Shown here: one piece after another, positions 1 to 6,982 of the stretch
Layout: each line of letters begins with the position of its first letter
How positions within the stretch are numbered: the first letter of the stretch is position 1
NCBI RefSeq assembly: GCF_014323725.1
Contig: NZ_JABVED010000010.1
Coordinates: 215,730 to 270,658, forward strand
Source: Actinokineospora xionganensis
GTDB lineage: Bacteria; Actinomycetota; Actinomycetes; Mycobacteriales; Pseudonocardiaceae
DNA length: 54,929 bases
Reading direction: 5' to 3'
Notes under the pieces: generated by a model
The model's database searches: none
What the model was told of the DNA's origin: nothing
What the model saw: only the letters and a program-made list of their open reading frames with translations
Program-made: the position numbers and the translations under genes

Positions 1-582
1 GCCTTGCGGCTGCTGGCCATAACCCTGGGCGTAGTTGGGATCATTGCCGTATTGGCCCTGGCCGTACCCGTACTGCTGCTGTCCGTACGGGTCGCCCTCG
101 GGCGGCTGGCCGTAGCCGGGAGGCTGGCTCATGGATGGGTCTCCTGCGTTGCGGGGTTGTGCCTGCTGTCTGCCTGCCTGATGGCCTGCACCACTGACAT
201 GAGGCTTCACATCAGGGTCGACGGCTGAGCGGGTTCGGAACTGTCCGGTGTGCAGTGCTTCGGAGCGCTCCAGGGAGACTACGACGTCACCATAGGTGTC
301 CCAACCGTGCTCGGCGAGATGTTCCGCCACACAGTCCGCCAACAGCGACTTCATGCGGTCTTCATCGCCCGCGAAATTCTGGTGGTCGGCCGGCCCCAGC
401 TGCACCACATAGTGGTTCGGCGCCAGAAGCCTGCCACCCGCCAACTCGCGGACGTTGTCCTCGCCTTCACGCTGCAGCGCCTGTGCCACTTCCTGGGGCA
501 CCACGTTGCCACCGAAGACACGCGCGAAGGTGTTGCCAACGACATCCTCGAGCTTGCGGTTAAGACGCTGTCCGATGCCCAT
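1..582 (-). CDS. fhaA: FhaA, DUF3662 and FHA domain protein (C-terminus beyond window)
   Basis: This is the N-terminal 194 codons of FhaA; the gene runs off the left edge. It begins at ATG 582 with a GGAGGG ribosome site just upstream. The first ~120 residues match the DUF3662 domain of mycobacterial FhaA, with the signatures VPQEVAQAL, LLAPNHYVV, WDTYGDVVV and LHTGQFRTR. After that the protein becomes a low-complexity linker rich in Gly, Gln, Tyr and Pro (repeated YGQ), which in the family leads to a C-terminal phosphothreonine-binding FHA domain, not visible here. FhaA homologues work in Ser/Thr-kinase control of cell-wall synthesis, usually encoded beside fhaB, pstP, rodA, pbpA and pknA/B. 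An internal Met at 132 can be mistaken for the start, but the DUF3662 homology continues upstream in frame. Confidence 0.93.
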   Translation of the reverse strand, partial: MGIGQRLNRKLEDVVGNTFARVFGGNVVPQEVAQALQREGEDNVRELAGGRLLAPNHYVVQLGPADHQNFAGDEDRMKSLLADCVAEHLAEHGWDTYGDVVVSLERSEALHTGQFRTRSAVDPDVKPHVSGAGHQAGRQQAQPRNAGDPSMSQPPGYGQPPEGDPYGQQQYGYGQGQYGNDPNYAQGYGQQPQG

Positions 583-720
583 GACCCTCCTTCCCGTGCG
601 TGCTCCTGCTGCGATCGTATCCGGGTGCGCCCGCCAGGACACGGGTATGTGCCAACCCGGTTCTGAGTGCGTGCTAGGCTTCCGCACGTTCCCAGAGACG
701 AAGTCCCTGGGGATCCACTC

Positions 721-803
721 GGGCGAGTGGCGGAATGGCAGACGCGCACGGTTCAGGTCCGTGTGTCCGAAAGGACGTGGGGGTTCAACTCCCCCCTCGC
801 CCA
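721..803 (+). tRNA. tRNA-Leu (anticodon CAG)
   Basis: This is an 83-nt cloverleaf with a long variable arm as expected for tRNA-Leu. The acceptor stem GGGCGAG pairs with CTCGCCC (796-802), with discriminator A at 803. The anticodon stem CACGG/CCGTG encloses the loop TTCAGGT, giving anticodon CAG. The T-arm is GGGGG-TTCAACT-CCCCC. The 3' CCA is not encoded. It lies just upstream of fhaA on the opposite strand, as leuT does in mycobacteria (recalled). Confidence 0.95.
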
Positions 804-812
804 CGCAAATGG

Positions 813-846
813 ACGGCGAGTGCTCGCGGAGAGCGCTCGCCGTTTT
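813..846 (+). terminator. Rho-independent terminator of tRNA-Leu
   Basis: The arm ACGGCGAG (813-820) pairs with CTCGCCGT (835-842). An extra inner stem is possible between GCTC and GAGC. The hairpin is followed by a run of five T. It starts 10 nt after the tRNA, so it is the obvious tRNA terminator. A second G/C hairpin, GGGGGG-CGA-CCCCCC, follows at 864-882. Confidence 0.85.
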
Positions 847-890
847 TGCGTGTCAGTGCCATTCCGGGGGGCGACCCCCCGGACCCCCAC

Positions 891-1450
891 GGTGCGATCG
901 GTGACCATTCCAGCTCTGCCGGATCAGTGTGGCTCGCGCTGCGCGCATCGGGTGTGTAACCAATAGGCATGTCGCCCACGGTGCGATCAGCACGCCTGAC
1001 CCGGCGTGGCTCGGCGCTACGCGCCTTCGAGGTGTGTAACCAATTGCGTGGTCGCCCACGGTGCGATCGGTGGCCATTCCAGCCCTGCCGGACCACCAGC
1101 GTGGGCTCGCGCTGCGCGCTTCGGAGTATGTAACCAATCGCTGGGTCGCCCACGGTGCGATCGGTGGCCATTCCAGCCCTGCCGGACCACCAGCGTGGGC
1201 TCGCGCTGCGCGCTTCGGAGTATGTAACCAATCGCTGGGTCGCCCACGGTGCGATCGGTGGCCATTCCAGCCCTGTCGGATCAGCGGGGCTCGCGCTGCG
1301 CGTATCGGGTGTGTAATCGGTAGGCATGTCGCCCGCGGTGCGATCGGCAGGCCTGACCCAGCGGGGCTCGCGCTGCGCGCATCGAAGTTGATACGGCTTG
1401 CGCGGCTCATCGCCGATTCGTAACCGATGGGGGGGCGTCCGGGGTGCGAA
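891..1450. repeat. Degenerate tandem repeat array, 80-94 bp units
   Basis: Six full units and part of a seventh each begin with GGTGCGATC, at 891, 980, 1060, 1154, 1248 and 1337. The units starting at 1060 and 1154 are identical 94-mers. Each unit holds a G/C core GGCTCGCGCTGCGCGC or close variant, then a GTAACCAAT-like segment, then GTCGCCCAC. Two unit types exist: A continues with GGTGGCCATTCC, B with a GCCTGACCC segment. Both B units (980 and 1337) are preceded by AGGCATGTCGCCC, so an A-B dimer seems to have been copied. No believable gene lies between 804 and 1889. Long open frames across the array only reflect the GC-rich repeat. Confidence 0.85.
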
Positions 1451-1889
1451 TCAGTCTTGCCCCGACCGGTCCGGCTTCGCCGACACTCACTCTCCATTCG
1501 TCTCCCGGCGGCGGTGGGTGGGCAAAACAAAAACGGGGCGTTTGGGGGATGGGGGAGCGGCCGTTTGGTGGGTTGGTGCCTAAAACCGAATGTGGGGCCT
1601 CTAGCTGCGGGTTTGTTCACTGTGGGCGTTTGGTTGAGCACGGGTTGTGGCACCGTTGAGCCGTCTACCTTGGGCGTCACCCGGTCGGCGGCACAGTCGG
1701 GGCGAAGTCCGATTACCGTTGGTCGACCGGTTAACGCCCGCCTAGCGCCGTCGGTCGCACAAGGGCATTCACACTCTCTTAATCGCCTGTCCCGGCCTGG
1801 TACTCCAGACATGTACCAATCGACATCGCGTTGATTCGCTGACCACTGTGCGGCGAGCGGCGACGGTGGAGGAGAAGGGCGGAAGTTTC

Positions 1890-2510
1890 GTGACCGGCAT
1901 ACCAGGGCGCATCGCCGTTACCGAGAACCTCAAGGCGATGCCCGCACAGCTGGCCCCGCCGGTCGAGCTGCCCGCTCCCGTCGACGACCTCGCCGCGGCG
2001 GCACTACCGGCGCTCGGCTGGGCGGGCACCGTGCTCCCCGAGATGACCCTCCTCGGGCGCCGCGTGTGCCTCGTGGCCGAACTGCGGCCCGACGTGCACG
2101 CCGAACGGATCTGCCTCGGCCAGGAGCCGGTCACCGACCGCGCGAGCGTGGCCACCTGGGCGTTCCCCGAACTGGCGGGCCGGGTCCCCGAACCCGCCGC
2201 CCGGATCGTCGGCGTGATCGCCGTCGCCCGGCACTGGCGCACCGGCCTGGCCAACGCCGTGCCGTTCCTGCGCTACGGCGACGCGGCGGTCGTCCTGCCC
2301 ACCTCAGCCGTGCTCACCCACGACTACCTGGCCAAGTGCCTGCCCCGCGCCCGCGCGTACGGCGTCGGCATCGTCAGCGCCGAACCCAACGGTGAAGTCG
2401 ACCTCGACCTGCCCGGCCGCTGCGACCGCGCCTACCCAGAGACCGACGGCCTCTACCGGTGGATCAGCGAACTGGCCTACGACTCCATCCTCGAAAGCGT
2501 CACCGTCTAG
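1890..2510 (+). CDS. Hypothetical protein (206 aa)
   Basis: I do not recognise the family. Third positions are strongly G/C and the composition is a normal globular one, so the gene is probably real. There is no signal peptide or membrane segment. The protein has an alanine/proline-rich N-terminus, an aromatic/hydrophobic core (ARIVGVIAVARHWRTGL, NAVPFLRYGDAAVVLP) and an acidic C-terminal part ending in YDSILESVTV. The GTG at 1890 is preferred because a GGCGGAAG segment sits just upstream. An in-frame GTG at 1848 would add 14 residues with no better ribosome site. The gene ends 4 bp before the convergent lactone oxidase gene, so the two share the 3' junction. Confidence 0.7.
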   Translation: MTGIPGRIAVTENLKAMPAQLAPPVELPAPVDDLAAAALPALGWAGTVLPEMTLLGRRVCLVAELRPDVHAERICLGQEPVTDRASVATWAFPELAGRVPEPAARIVGVIAVARHWRTGLANAVPFLRYGDAAVVLPTSAVLTHDYLAKCLPRARAYGVGIVSAEPNGEVDLDLPGRCDRAYPETDGLYRWISELAYDSILESVTV

Positions 2511-2514
2511 CCCG

Positions 2515-3837
2515 TCAGCCGCCCAGAACCCTTTCGGTATAAGGGTTCTGGAAACGACGCTCGGGATCCACTGCGGCCCGCACACCCAGGAAGTCGTCGA
2601 AGCGCGGATACCGGGCACGCAGCGAGTCGGCGTCGAGCGAATGCATCTTCCCCCAATGCGGGCGCCCGCCGACCTCGCCGACGATCGACTCGAACAAGTC
2701 GAAGTACTCGCGATACGGCATCCCGAGGTACTGATGGATCGCCAAGTACGCCGAATCCCGGCCATACGCGGTCGACAACCAGATGTCATCCGCCGCCGCC
2801 ACCCGCACCTCGACCGGAAACATGACGGGGTCCTTCAACAGCGGCACCCGCTTACGCAACTCCGCGAGGACCCCGGCCAGGGCTTCGCGCGGGACGGCGT
2901 ACTCCGACTCGACGAACCGGACCCTGCGGCTGGTCACGAAAACCCGATGCGAGCGGTCGCTGTACTCGCGAGCGGACACCGCCGATGCCGACAGCTTGTT
3001 GAGGGGACGCACCAAACCCGGCACCCGCCTGCCCAACCGGCACAACGCGCCGAACAGCGCGTTCTCCATCACCTCGTACTCGATGAACTGCCGTACCCTG
3101 CCCATCGGCTCCGGCACGGACCCCGCGGGCAGCCGGTTGTTCCGCTTGGTCAAAGCCTGCCTGCCGTAGGGAAACCAATAGAACTCGAAGTGATCGTTGG
3201 CCGCGCACCGCTCATCGAGCGTCGCCAACACCGCGTCCAACGGCTCCGGGCGCTCCTGCGCGGCCAACACGAACGCGGGCTCGGTCCGCAGCGTCACCGT
3301 GGTGATCACCCCGAGCGCGCCGAGACCGATCCTGGCCGCGGCGAAGAGCTCCGGCCGCTCCGACTCCGAACACGACACGACCGAACCGTCGGCCAGGACG
3401 AGTTCGAGCGCCGCCACCTGGGTGGCCAGGCCGCCGAGCCGGGCGCCGGTGCCGTGCGTGCCGGTGGAGATCGCGCCCGAAACCGTCTGCGCGTCGATGT
3501 CACCGAGATTGGCCATCGCCAGACCGAGACGGTCGAGTTCGGCGTTGAGGGTCTTCAGCGTCGTGCCCGAGCGCACGACCACTTCACCGGTGTCCAGGTC
3601 CGCCGATTCGACGCCGGTCCACCGCGACAGGTCGATGGCCATGCCGTGGGCAGCGCCGACCGCGGTGAACGAGTGGCCGCTCCCACGGGCGCGCACGCTC
3701 ATGCCGGACTCACCTGCCGACTTGACAGCGGCGGTGACCTCGGCGACGTCGCGCGGGCTGCGCACCTCGCTCGCCACGGCGGACGCGGTGCCCGCCCAGT
3801 TGCGCCAAGCGGCCTGCGAAGCGGTCGAACCGGTCAT
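2515..3837 (-). CDS. FAD-linked aldonolactone oxidase (D-arabinono-1,4-lactone / L-gulonolactone oxidase type)
   Basis: This is a flavoprotein of the vanillyl-alcohol-oxidase superfamily, 440 aa from ATG 3837, which has GGAGG 7-8 nt upstream. The N-terminal FAD-binding domain shows RARGSGHSF (His55, the usual position contacting or linking FAD) and the GAISTGTHGTG loop. The C-terminal ALO domain carries the diagnostic HWGK motif (GRPHWGKMH) and ends RRFQNPY. Family members oxidise aldono-lactones to ascorbate-type products or reduced dyes. Its real substrate in actinobacteria is uncertain. It is divergent from a PLP enzyme gene starting at 3924, and the 86-bp gap should hold both promoters. 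Upstream in-frame sequence to 3981 lacks a ribosome site and overlaps the divergent gene, so the longer start is rejected. Confidence 0.9.
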   Translation of the reverse strand: MTGSTASQAAWRNWAGTASAVASEVRSPRDVAEVTAAVKSAGESGMSVRARGSGHSFTAVGAAHGMAIDLSRWTGVESADLDTGEVVVRSGTTLKTLNAELDRLGLAMANLGDIDAQTVSGAISTGTHGTGARLGGLATQVAALELVLADGSVVSCSESERPELFAAARIGLGALGVITTVTLRTEPAFVLAAQERPEPLDAVLATLDERCAANDHFEFYWFPYGRQALTKRNNRLPAGSVPEPMGRVRQFIEYEVMENALFGALCRLGRRVPGLVRPLNKLSASAVSAREYSDRSHRVFVTSRRVRFVESEYAVPREALAGVLAELRKRVPLLKDPVMFPVEVRVAAADDIWLSTAYGRDSAYLAIHQYLGMPYREYFDLFESIVGEVGGRPHWGKMHSLDADSLRARYPRFDDFLGVRAAVDPERRFQNPYTERVLGG

Positions 3838-3911
3838 ACGTGACCTCCAGGCCGTCGAGTCAGCGAGGAAAACGTTAAGTGAATCGGCTTCACCTTTCAA
3901 GACTTTGGCCG

Positions 3912-3917
3912 TACGGT
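3912..3917 (+). promoter_or_regulatory. -10 box TACGGT of a probable leaderless gene
   Basis: TACGGT ends 6 nt before the GTG at 3924 and no Shine-Dalgarno sequence precedes that codon, the usual layout of an actinobacterial leaderless mRNA. No clear -35 box is seen. Confidence 0.5.
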
Positions 3918-3923
3918 TGTCCT

Positions 3924-5141
3924 GTGCCCTTGAAGAGTCAACGAACGCGGCTTGATGCTGCCACCGAACACCTCGACCCACCGGTCGCGGTGGTCGACCT
4001 CGACGCGTTCGACCGCAACGCCGCGGACCTCGCGCGCCGAGCCGACGGCAGGCCGGTCCGGGTCGCCAGCAAGTCGGTGCGCTGCCGGTTCCTGCTGGAA
4101 CGCGCGCTGCGGACGCCCGGCTTCGAGGGCGTCATGAGCTACGCGCTGCGCGAAGCGCTCTGGCTGAACCACGAATGGGTGGGCACCGACCTGGCCGACA
4201 CGGACATCCTGGTCGCGTACCCGACCGCGGACCGCGCCGCGCTGCGCGAACTCGCCGCCGACGACAACGCCCGCCGCCGGATCTCGGTCATGGTCGACTC
4301 GGTCAGCCACCTGGATTTCCTCGACGCCACCCTCGGCGAGGACCACCCGGAGATCCGTGTCTGCCTCGAACTCGACGTCTCCTGGCGCCCGCTGGGCAGC
4401 CGAGTCGTCCACGTCGGGCCCTACCGGTCCCCGGTTTTCACCCCGAAACAGGCCGCGGACCTCGCCGCCGACGTGAGCAAACGGCCGGGTTTCCGGCTCG
4501 TCGGCGTGATGGGTTACGAGGGGCAGATCGCCGGATTGGGCGATACCCCCGCCGGAAACCCGCTCCTCGGTGTCATTCGGCGCTGGATGCAGGGCCGTTC
4601 GGCGCAAGAACTCGTTCGCCGTCGCGGCAAGGCGGTCCGCGCCGTCACCGCCGTGCAGGAGCTGGAATTCGTCAACGGCGGCGGCACCGGCAGCATCGAG
4701 GTGACCAGGGGCGACTCGTCGGTCACCGAGATCGCCGCCGGGTCGGGTCTCATCGGCCCCACGCTGTTCGACCACTACAGCCGCTTCTCCCCGCAGCCCG
4801 CGGTCGTGTTCGCCGTCCCGGTCGTCCGCAGGCCCGGCCCGGGGTTCGCCACCCTCCTGGGTGGCGGCTACCTCGCGTCGGGGCCTGCCAACAGCGCCCG
4901 GCTGCCGAGCCCATACCTGCCCGAGGGCCTCAAGCTGCTGTCGATGGAAGGCGCGGGCGAGGTGCAGACCCCGGTCACCGGACCGGCGGCGGACTCGCTG
5001 CAGGTCGGCGACCGGGTGTGGATGCGCCACGCCAAGGCCGGTGAGCTGGCCGAACGGTTCAGCGAGTACCACGTGCTCGACGGCGACAAGCTGACGACAA
5101 CCGTCCCGACCTACCGCGGCGAGAGCCAGTCTTTCGGCTAA
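3924..5141 (+). CDS. PLP-dependent amino acid aldolase/deaminase, alanine-racemase-N fold (D-threonine aldolase-like)
   Basis: The 405-aa protein resembles the D-threonine aldolase / D-serine dehydratase-like branch of alanine-racemase-fold enzymes. The PLP lysine is likely K50 in RVASKSVRC, following strand VAVVDLDAFDRN. A TIM-barrel region reaches about residue 270 (GVMGYEGQI, EFVNGGGTGS). A C-terminal D-serine-dehydratase-like domain carries VGDRVWMRHAKAGEL, where the usual metal-binding His lies. The GTG at 3924 is chosen because an in-frame upstream ATG at 3879 lacks a ribosome site and the 3924 codon has a leaderless -10. It is divergent from the lactone oxidase. The exact reaction (aldol cleavage or deamination) cannot be fixed from sequence. 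Confidence 0.87.
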   Translation: MPLKSQRTRLDAATEHLDPPVAVVDLDAFDRNAADLARRADGRPVRVASKSVRCRFLLERALRTPGFEGVMSYALREALWLNHEWVGTDLADTDILVAYPTADRAALRELAADDNARRRISVMVDSVSHLDFLDATLGEDHPEIRVCLELDVSWRPLGSRVVHVGPYRSPVFTPKQAADLAADVSKRPGFRLVGVMGYEGQIAGLGDTPAGNPLLGVIRRWMQGRSAQELVRRRGKAVRAVTAVQELEFVNGGGTGSIEVTRGDSSVTEIAAGSGLIGPTLFDHYSRFSPQPAVVFAVPVVRRPGPGFATLLGGGYLASGPANSARLPSPYLPEGLKLLSMEGAGEVQTPVTGPAADSLQVGDRVWMRHAKAGELAERFSEYHVLDGDKLTTTVPTYRGESQSFG

Positions 5142-5176
5142 GAGCAAACCTGGCGCCGCCGCCGACCGCAGCCTTA

Positions 5177-5262
5177 GGGGACCGTGACGGCAGTTGGCCA
5201 CGGTGACCGCCGAACCGGCGCGCGTCGCAGTCGGAACCAAAACTCAAAATTGCGGGGAGGCG
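5177..5262 (+). repeat. 86-bp intergenic element, copy 1 (putative structured element)
   Basis: The element starts GGGGACCGTGAC, contains an inverted repeat ACCGTG...CACGGT about 12 nt apart, and ends AATTGCGGGGAGGCG. A second copy with the same head, hairpin, tail and almost the same length lies at 14427-14514 on the same strand. Copy 1 fills the space between the ends of the convergent aldolase-like gene and the TetR gene. It could be a terminator, a non-coding RNA or a small repeat family. Confidence 0.6.
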
Positions 5263-5263
5263 G

Positions 5264-5881
5264 TCAAGCCCCGAAGTTCTTGCTGGAGACGTAGTCGCGC
5301 ACGACCTGCTTGGCCTCGGCGATGACGACGTCCTCGGGGAACAGCTTGCGCCGGAACGCCAGGTTGAGGATCGAGTCGGCGATCTCGTTGGCGACCGCCA
5401 CCGGCAACCGCAACTCGTCGAACGAGACGTCGAACCGCTCGGCGAGGAACGTGGCGATGCTGTCCGCGATCACCGTGTTGTTGTCGCGCTGGTCATCGAT
5501 GAGCCGCAGGTCGACCACGTCGCCGAAGCGGATGCGGCTGAACCCGGGCACCTCGCGGTACATCTGCACGTAGATGTCGAAGATGAGGTCCGCGGCCTGG
5601 CCCCAGCGTTCCAGCGGGGACTCGTCGAGCCTGCGGCCGATCTCGGCCATGAAGTGGTCGAGGTTGCGCTGGGTCAGCGCCTGCACCACCGCCCGCTTGT
5701 CCGGGAAGAACTGGTAGAGCGAGCCGACCGCGACGCCCGCCCGCTCGGCGATCAGGGTCGTGGTGACCCCGTCGTAGCCGAGCTCGTCGATCAGCTGGGC
5801 GCACGACTCAAGCATTTTCTCCACACGCTTGGCGCTGCGCTGCTGAACCGGCTGCCGGCGGAGTGGGGTAGGGCTTGCCAC
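5264..5881 (-). CDS. TetR family transcriptional regulator
   Basis: This is a 205-aa regulator with an N-terminal TetR helix-turn-helix: the recognition segment TTTLIAERAGVAVGSLYQFFPDKRAVVQAL is at roughly residues 40-70. An all-helical ligand-binding domain follows. The start is GTG 5881, which has AGGAGGAG 6 nt upstream. Longer in-frame sequence reaching 5971 has none. It stands alone, with a convergent gene on one side and two stem-loops upstream, so the target is unknown. Autoregulation through the CTACCC-CT-GGGTAG palindrome at 5983-5996 is possible but sits about 100 nt upstream of the start. The basic arginine-rich N-terminal tail is common in actinobacterial members. Confidence 0.93.
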   Translation of the reverse strand: MASPTPLRRQPVQQRSAKRVEKMLESCAQLIDELGYDGVTTTLIAERAGVAVGSLYQFFPDKRAVVQALTQRNLDHFMAEIGRRLDESPLERWGQAADLIFDIYVQMYREVPGFSRIRFGDVVDLRLIDDQRDNNTVIADSIATFLAERFDVSFDELRLPVAVANEIADSILNLAFRRKLFPEDVVIAEAKQVVRDYVSSKNFGA

Positions 5882-5982
5882 TGAATCTCCTCCTGGTCGC
5901 TGGGGTACATCTTGCCCGTTCAACGACCGATAAAGCGGCTCGGAGCGCCGGCCTCCCACTATCGGGAACAAATTTCACAAAT

Positions 5983-5996
5983 CTACCCCTGGGTAG
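5983..5996. promoter_or_regulatory. Palindrome CTACCC-CT-GGGTAG, possible operator
   Basis: This is a perfect 6+2+6 inverted repeat in the otherwise unassigned 234-bp region upstream of the TetR gene. Size and location suit a dimeric regulator, but no promoter elements tie it firmly to that gene. Confidence 0.35.
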
Positions 5997-6019
5997 CTTG
6001 TGGACAGTGACAAGTGGAA

Positions 6020-6070
6020 CCGCGGACCGGTGCTGGTCGGGGGAGGGAGTACAGCAGCACCGGTCCGCGG
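6020..6070. terminator. Perfect 16-bp inverted repeat (strong stem-loop)
   Basis: CCGCGGACCGGTGCTG (6020-6035) is exactly complementary to CAGCACCGGTCCGCGG (6055-6070), with a 19-nt purine-rich loop on the plus strand. On the minus strand it lies downstream of the small gene ending at 6116 and before the TetR gene. A terminator without a T tract is the simplest reading. Confidence 0.55.
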
Positions 6071-6077
6071 GTCTGTG

Positions 6078-6107
6078 GGCCCAGCGCGCCTGGAGACGCG
6101 CTGGGCC
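6078..6107 (-). terminator. 11-bp stem-loop downstream of the 6116-6469 gene
   Basis: GGCCCAGCGCG (6078-6088) pairs with CGCGCTGGGCC (6097-6107) around an 8-nt loop. It begins 9 nt after the stop of the minus-strand gene, a normal terminator distance, and stands in tandem with the larger stem-loop at 6020-6070. Confidence 0.6.
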
Positions 6108-6115
6108 GTGGCCTA

Positions 6116-6469
6116 CTAGCGAACGCCCGCGGGAAGTTTCCGCGGCGGGCGCAGCGAGGCCGGGTCGAGCGCGTGGCGAGCGGCGGGCTGCGGGGCGAGG
6201 CCGCCCGCGACCAAGTGCTCGTACGCCGCGCGCCACACCGAGCACGGGGCCTTCTGCTGGCGCCAGCGAGTCGAGCAGACCGGGCAGTTGCCCCGGTCGT
6301 CGGGCTCGTGGGCGCTGAGCATCGAACGCCAGCCCTCCGTCAGGCGCGGCAGCTCAGACCGCGCGACGGACAGCAGAGACGGAGCATCGGCCCGCGTGGC
6401 CAGTTCGGAGAGCATGTCCAGTCGCTCCCAGACGGCACTGCGCAGGACCTGGCCGAGTATCTCGTCCAC
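6116..6469 (-). CDS. Small conserved-type protein with cysteine motif (117 aa)
   Basis: I do not recognise the family. The protein has a helical N-terminus (MDEILGQVLRSAVWERLDML) and a central cysteine segment CPVCSTRWRQQKAPCSVW (C-x2-C-x10-C) that could bind a metal. It ends in a Pro/Arg-rich tail. It starts at GTG 6469, 7 nt after the stop of the 52-aa gene, so the two are probably co-transcribed. Both are divergent from the HTH-TPR regulator at 6983. Two stem-loops follow its stop. Codon usage matches the neighbours. Confidence 0.65.
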   Translation of the reverse strand: MDEILGQVLRSAVWERLDMLSELATRADAPSLLSVARSELPRLTEGWRSMLSAHEPDDRGNCPVCSTRWRQQKAPCSVWRAAYEHLVAGGLAPQPAARHALDPASLRPPRKLPAGVR

Positions 6470-6476
6470 CTCAACG

Positions 6477-6635
6477 TCACCGTGACCTTTCCGCCTGCTC
6501 GGCGGCTTCTTTGAGTGCGGTGCGCAACTGGCCGAGCTGGCCCGATGTCAACACCGCGGTCTCTCCGGGCGGTCCGACGAGGACCACCTTGTTCTTCTCG
6601 ACGAGAACGGTGATGGACCGATCTCGGTTGATCAC
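6477..6635 (-). CDS. Very small protein (52 aa), first gene of a pair
   Basis: From GTG 6635 the protein reads VINRDRSITVLVEKNKVVLV and continues to a helical end TSGQLGQLRTALKEAAEQAE. This looks like two or three beta strands followed by one amphipathic helix, and no family is recognised. The frame stays open upstream to 6866, but that part is basic and proline-rich and lies in the promoter region of the divergent regulator, so it is not included. A weak GGCGGA lies about 15 nt upstream. The pair with the 117-aa gene and the divergent HTH-TPR gene suggest a regulator/partner arrangement. Confidence 0.55.
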   Translation of the reverse strand: MINRDRSITVLVEKNKVVLVGPPGETAVLTSGQLGQLRTALKEAAEQAERSR

Positions 6636-6982
6636 ATCACCGCAGCTGATCCGCCAAACTCGCCGGCCTGCGACAGATCCGTGAAGAACATCGGCTCGGG
6701 GGTGCCCCGCCGGCCGTCCGCCGGGCAGACTCTGTCCCGGGTGCGGTGCCGTCCTGAGCAAGTCCACGCTGCCGTGTCCCTCCGTGGTCGTACGCTTACA
6801 ACGAACAACATTGAGGCGTCTCAATCGAAAACGGAGCGTCATAGCGCCGATCGGCGGCCGTCCCACGTTAAGCGGTCACCGGAGTTCGGTCGGACCGATC
6901 AGGTTCGCCGATCAGCACTTCTCGCGGCTCGTGAAGTGCGCTTACTCTGCGTTGGACGCCCAGCGAACTGTGAGGGGGCGGA
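6636..6982. other. 347-bp divergent intergenic region
   Basis: The region separates the 52-aa gene (minus strand) from the HTH-TPR gene (plus strand) and must contain both promoters. It is less GC-rich than its surroundings around 6795-6830 (TACGCTTACAACGAACAAC). I see no credible gene, repeat or terminator in it. Confidence 0.5.

Noticed and set aside
891..1450. CRISPR array
   Set aside because: Units are contiguous 80-94 bp repeats without unique spacers, and no cas genes are present.
853..1812. Long minus-strand open frame over the tandem repeats (319 codons)
   Set aside because: It follows the GC-rich repeat period, has no ribosome site, and its translation is repeated low-complexity sequence without family resemblance.
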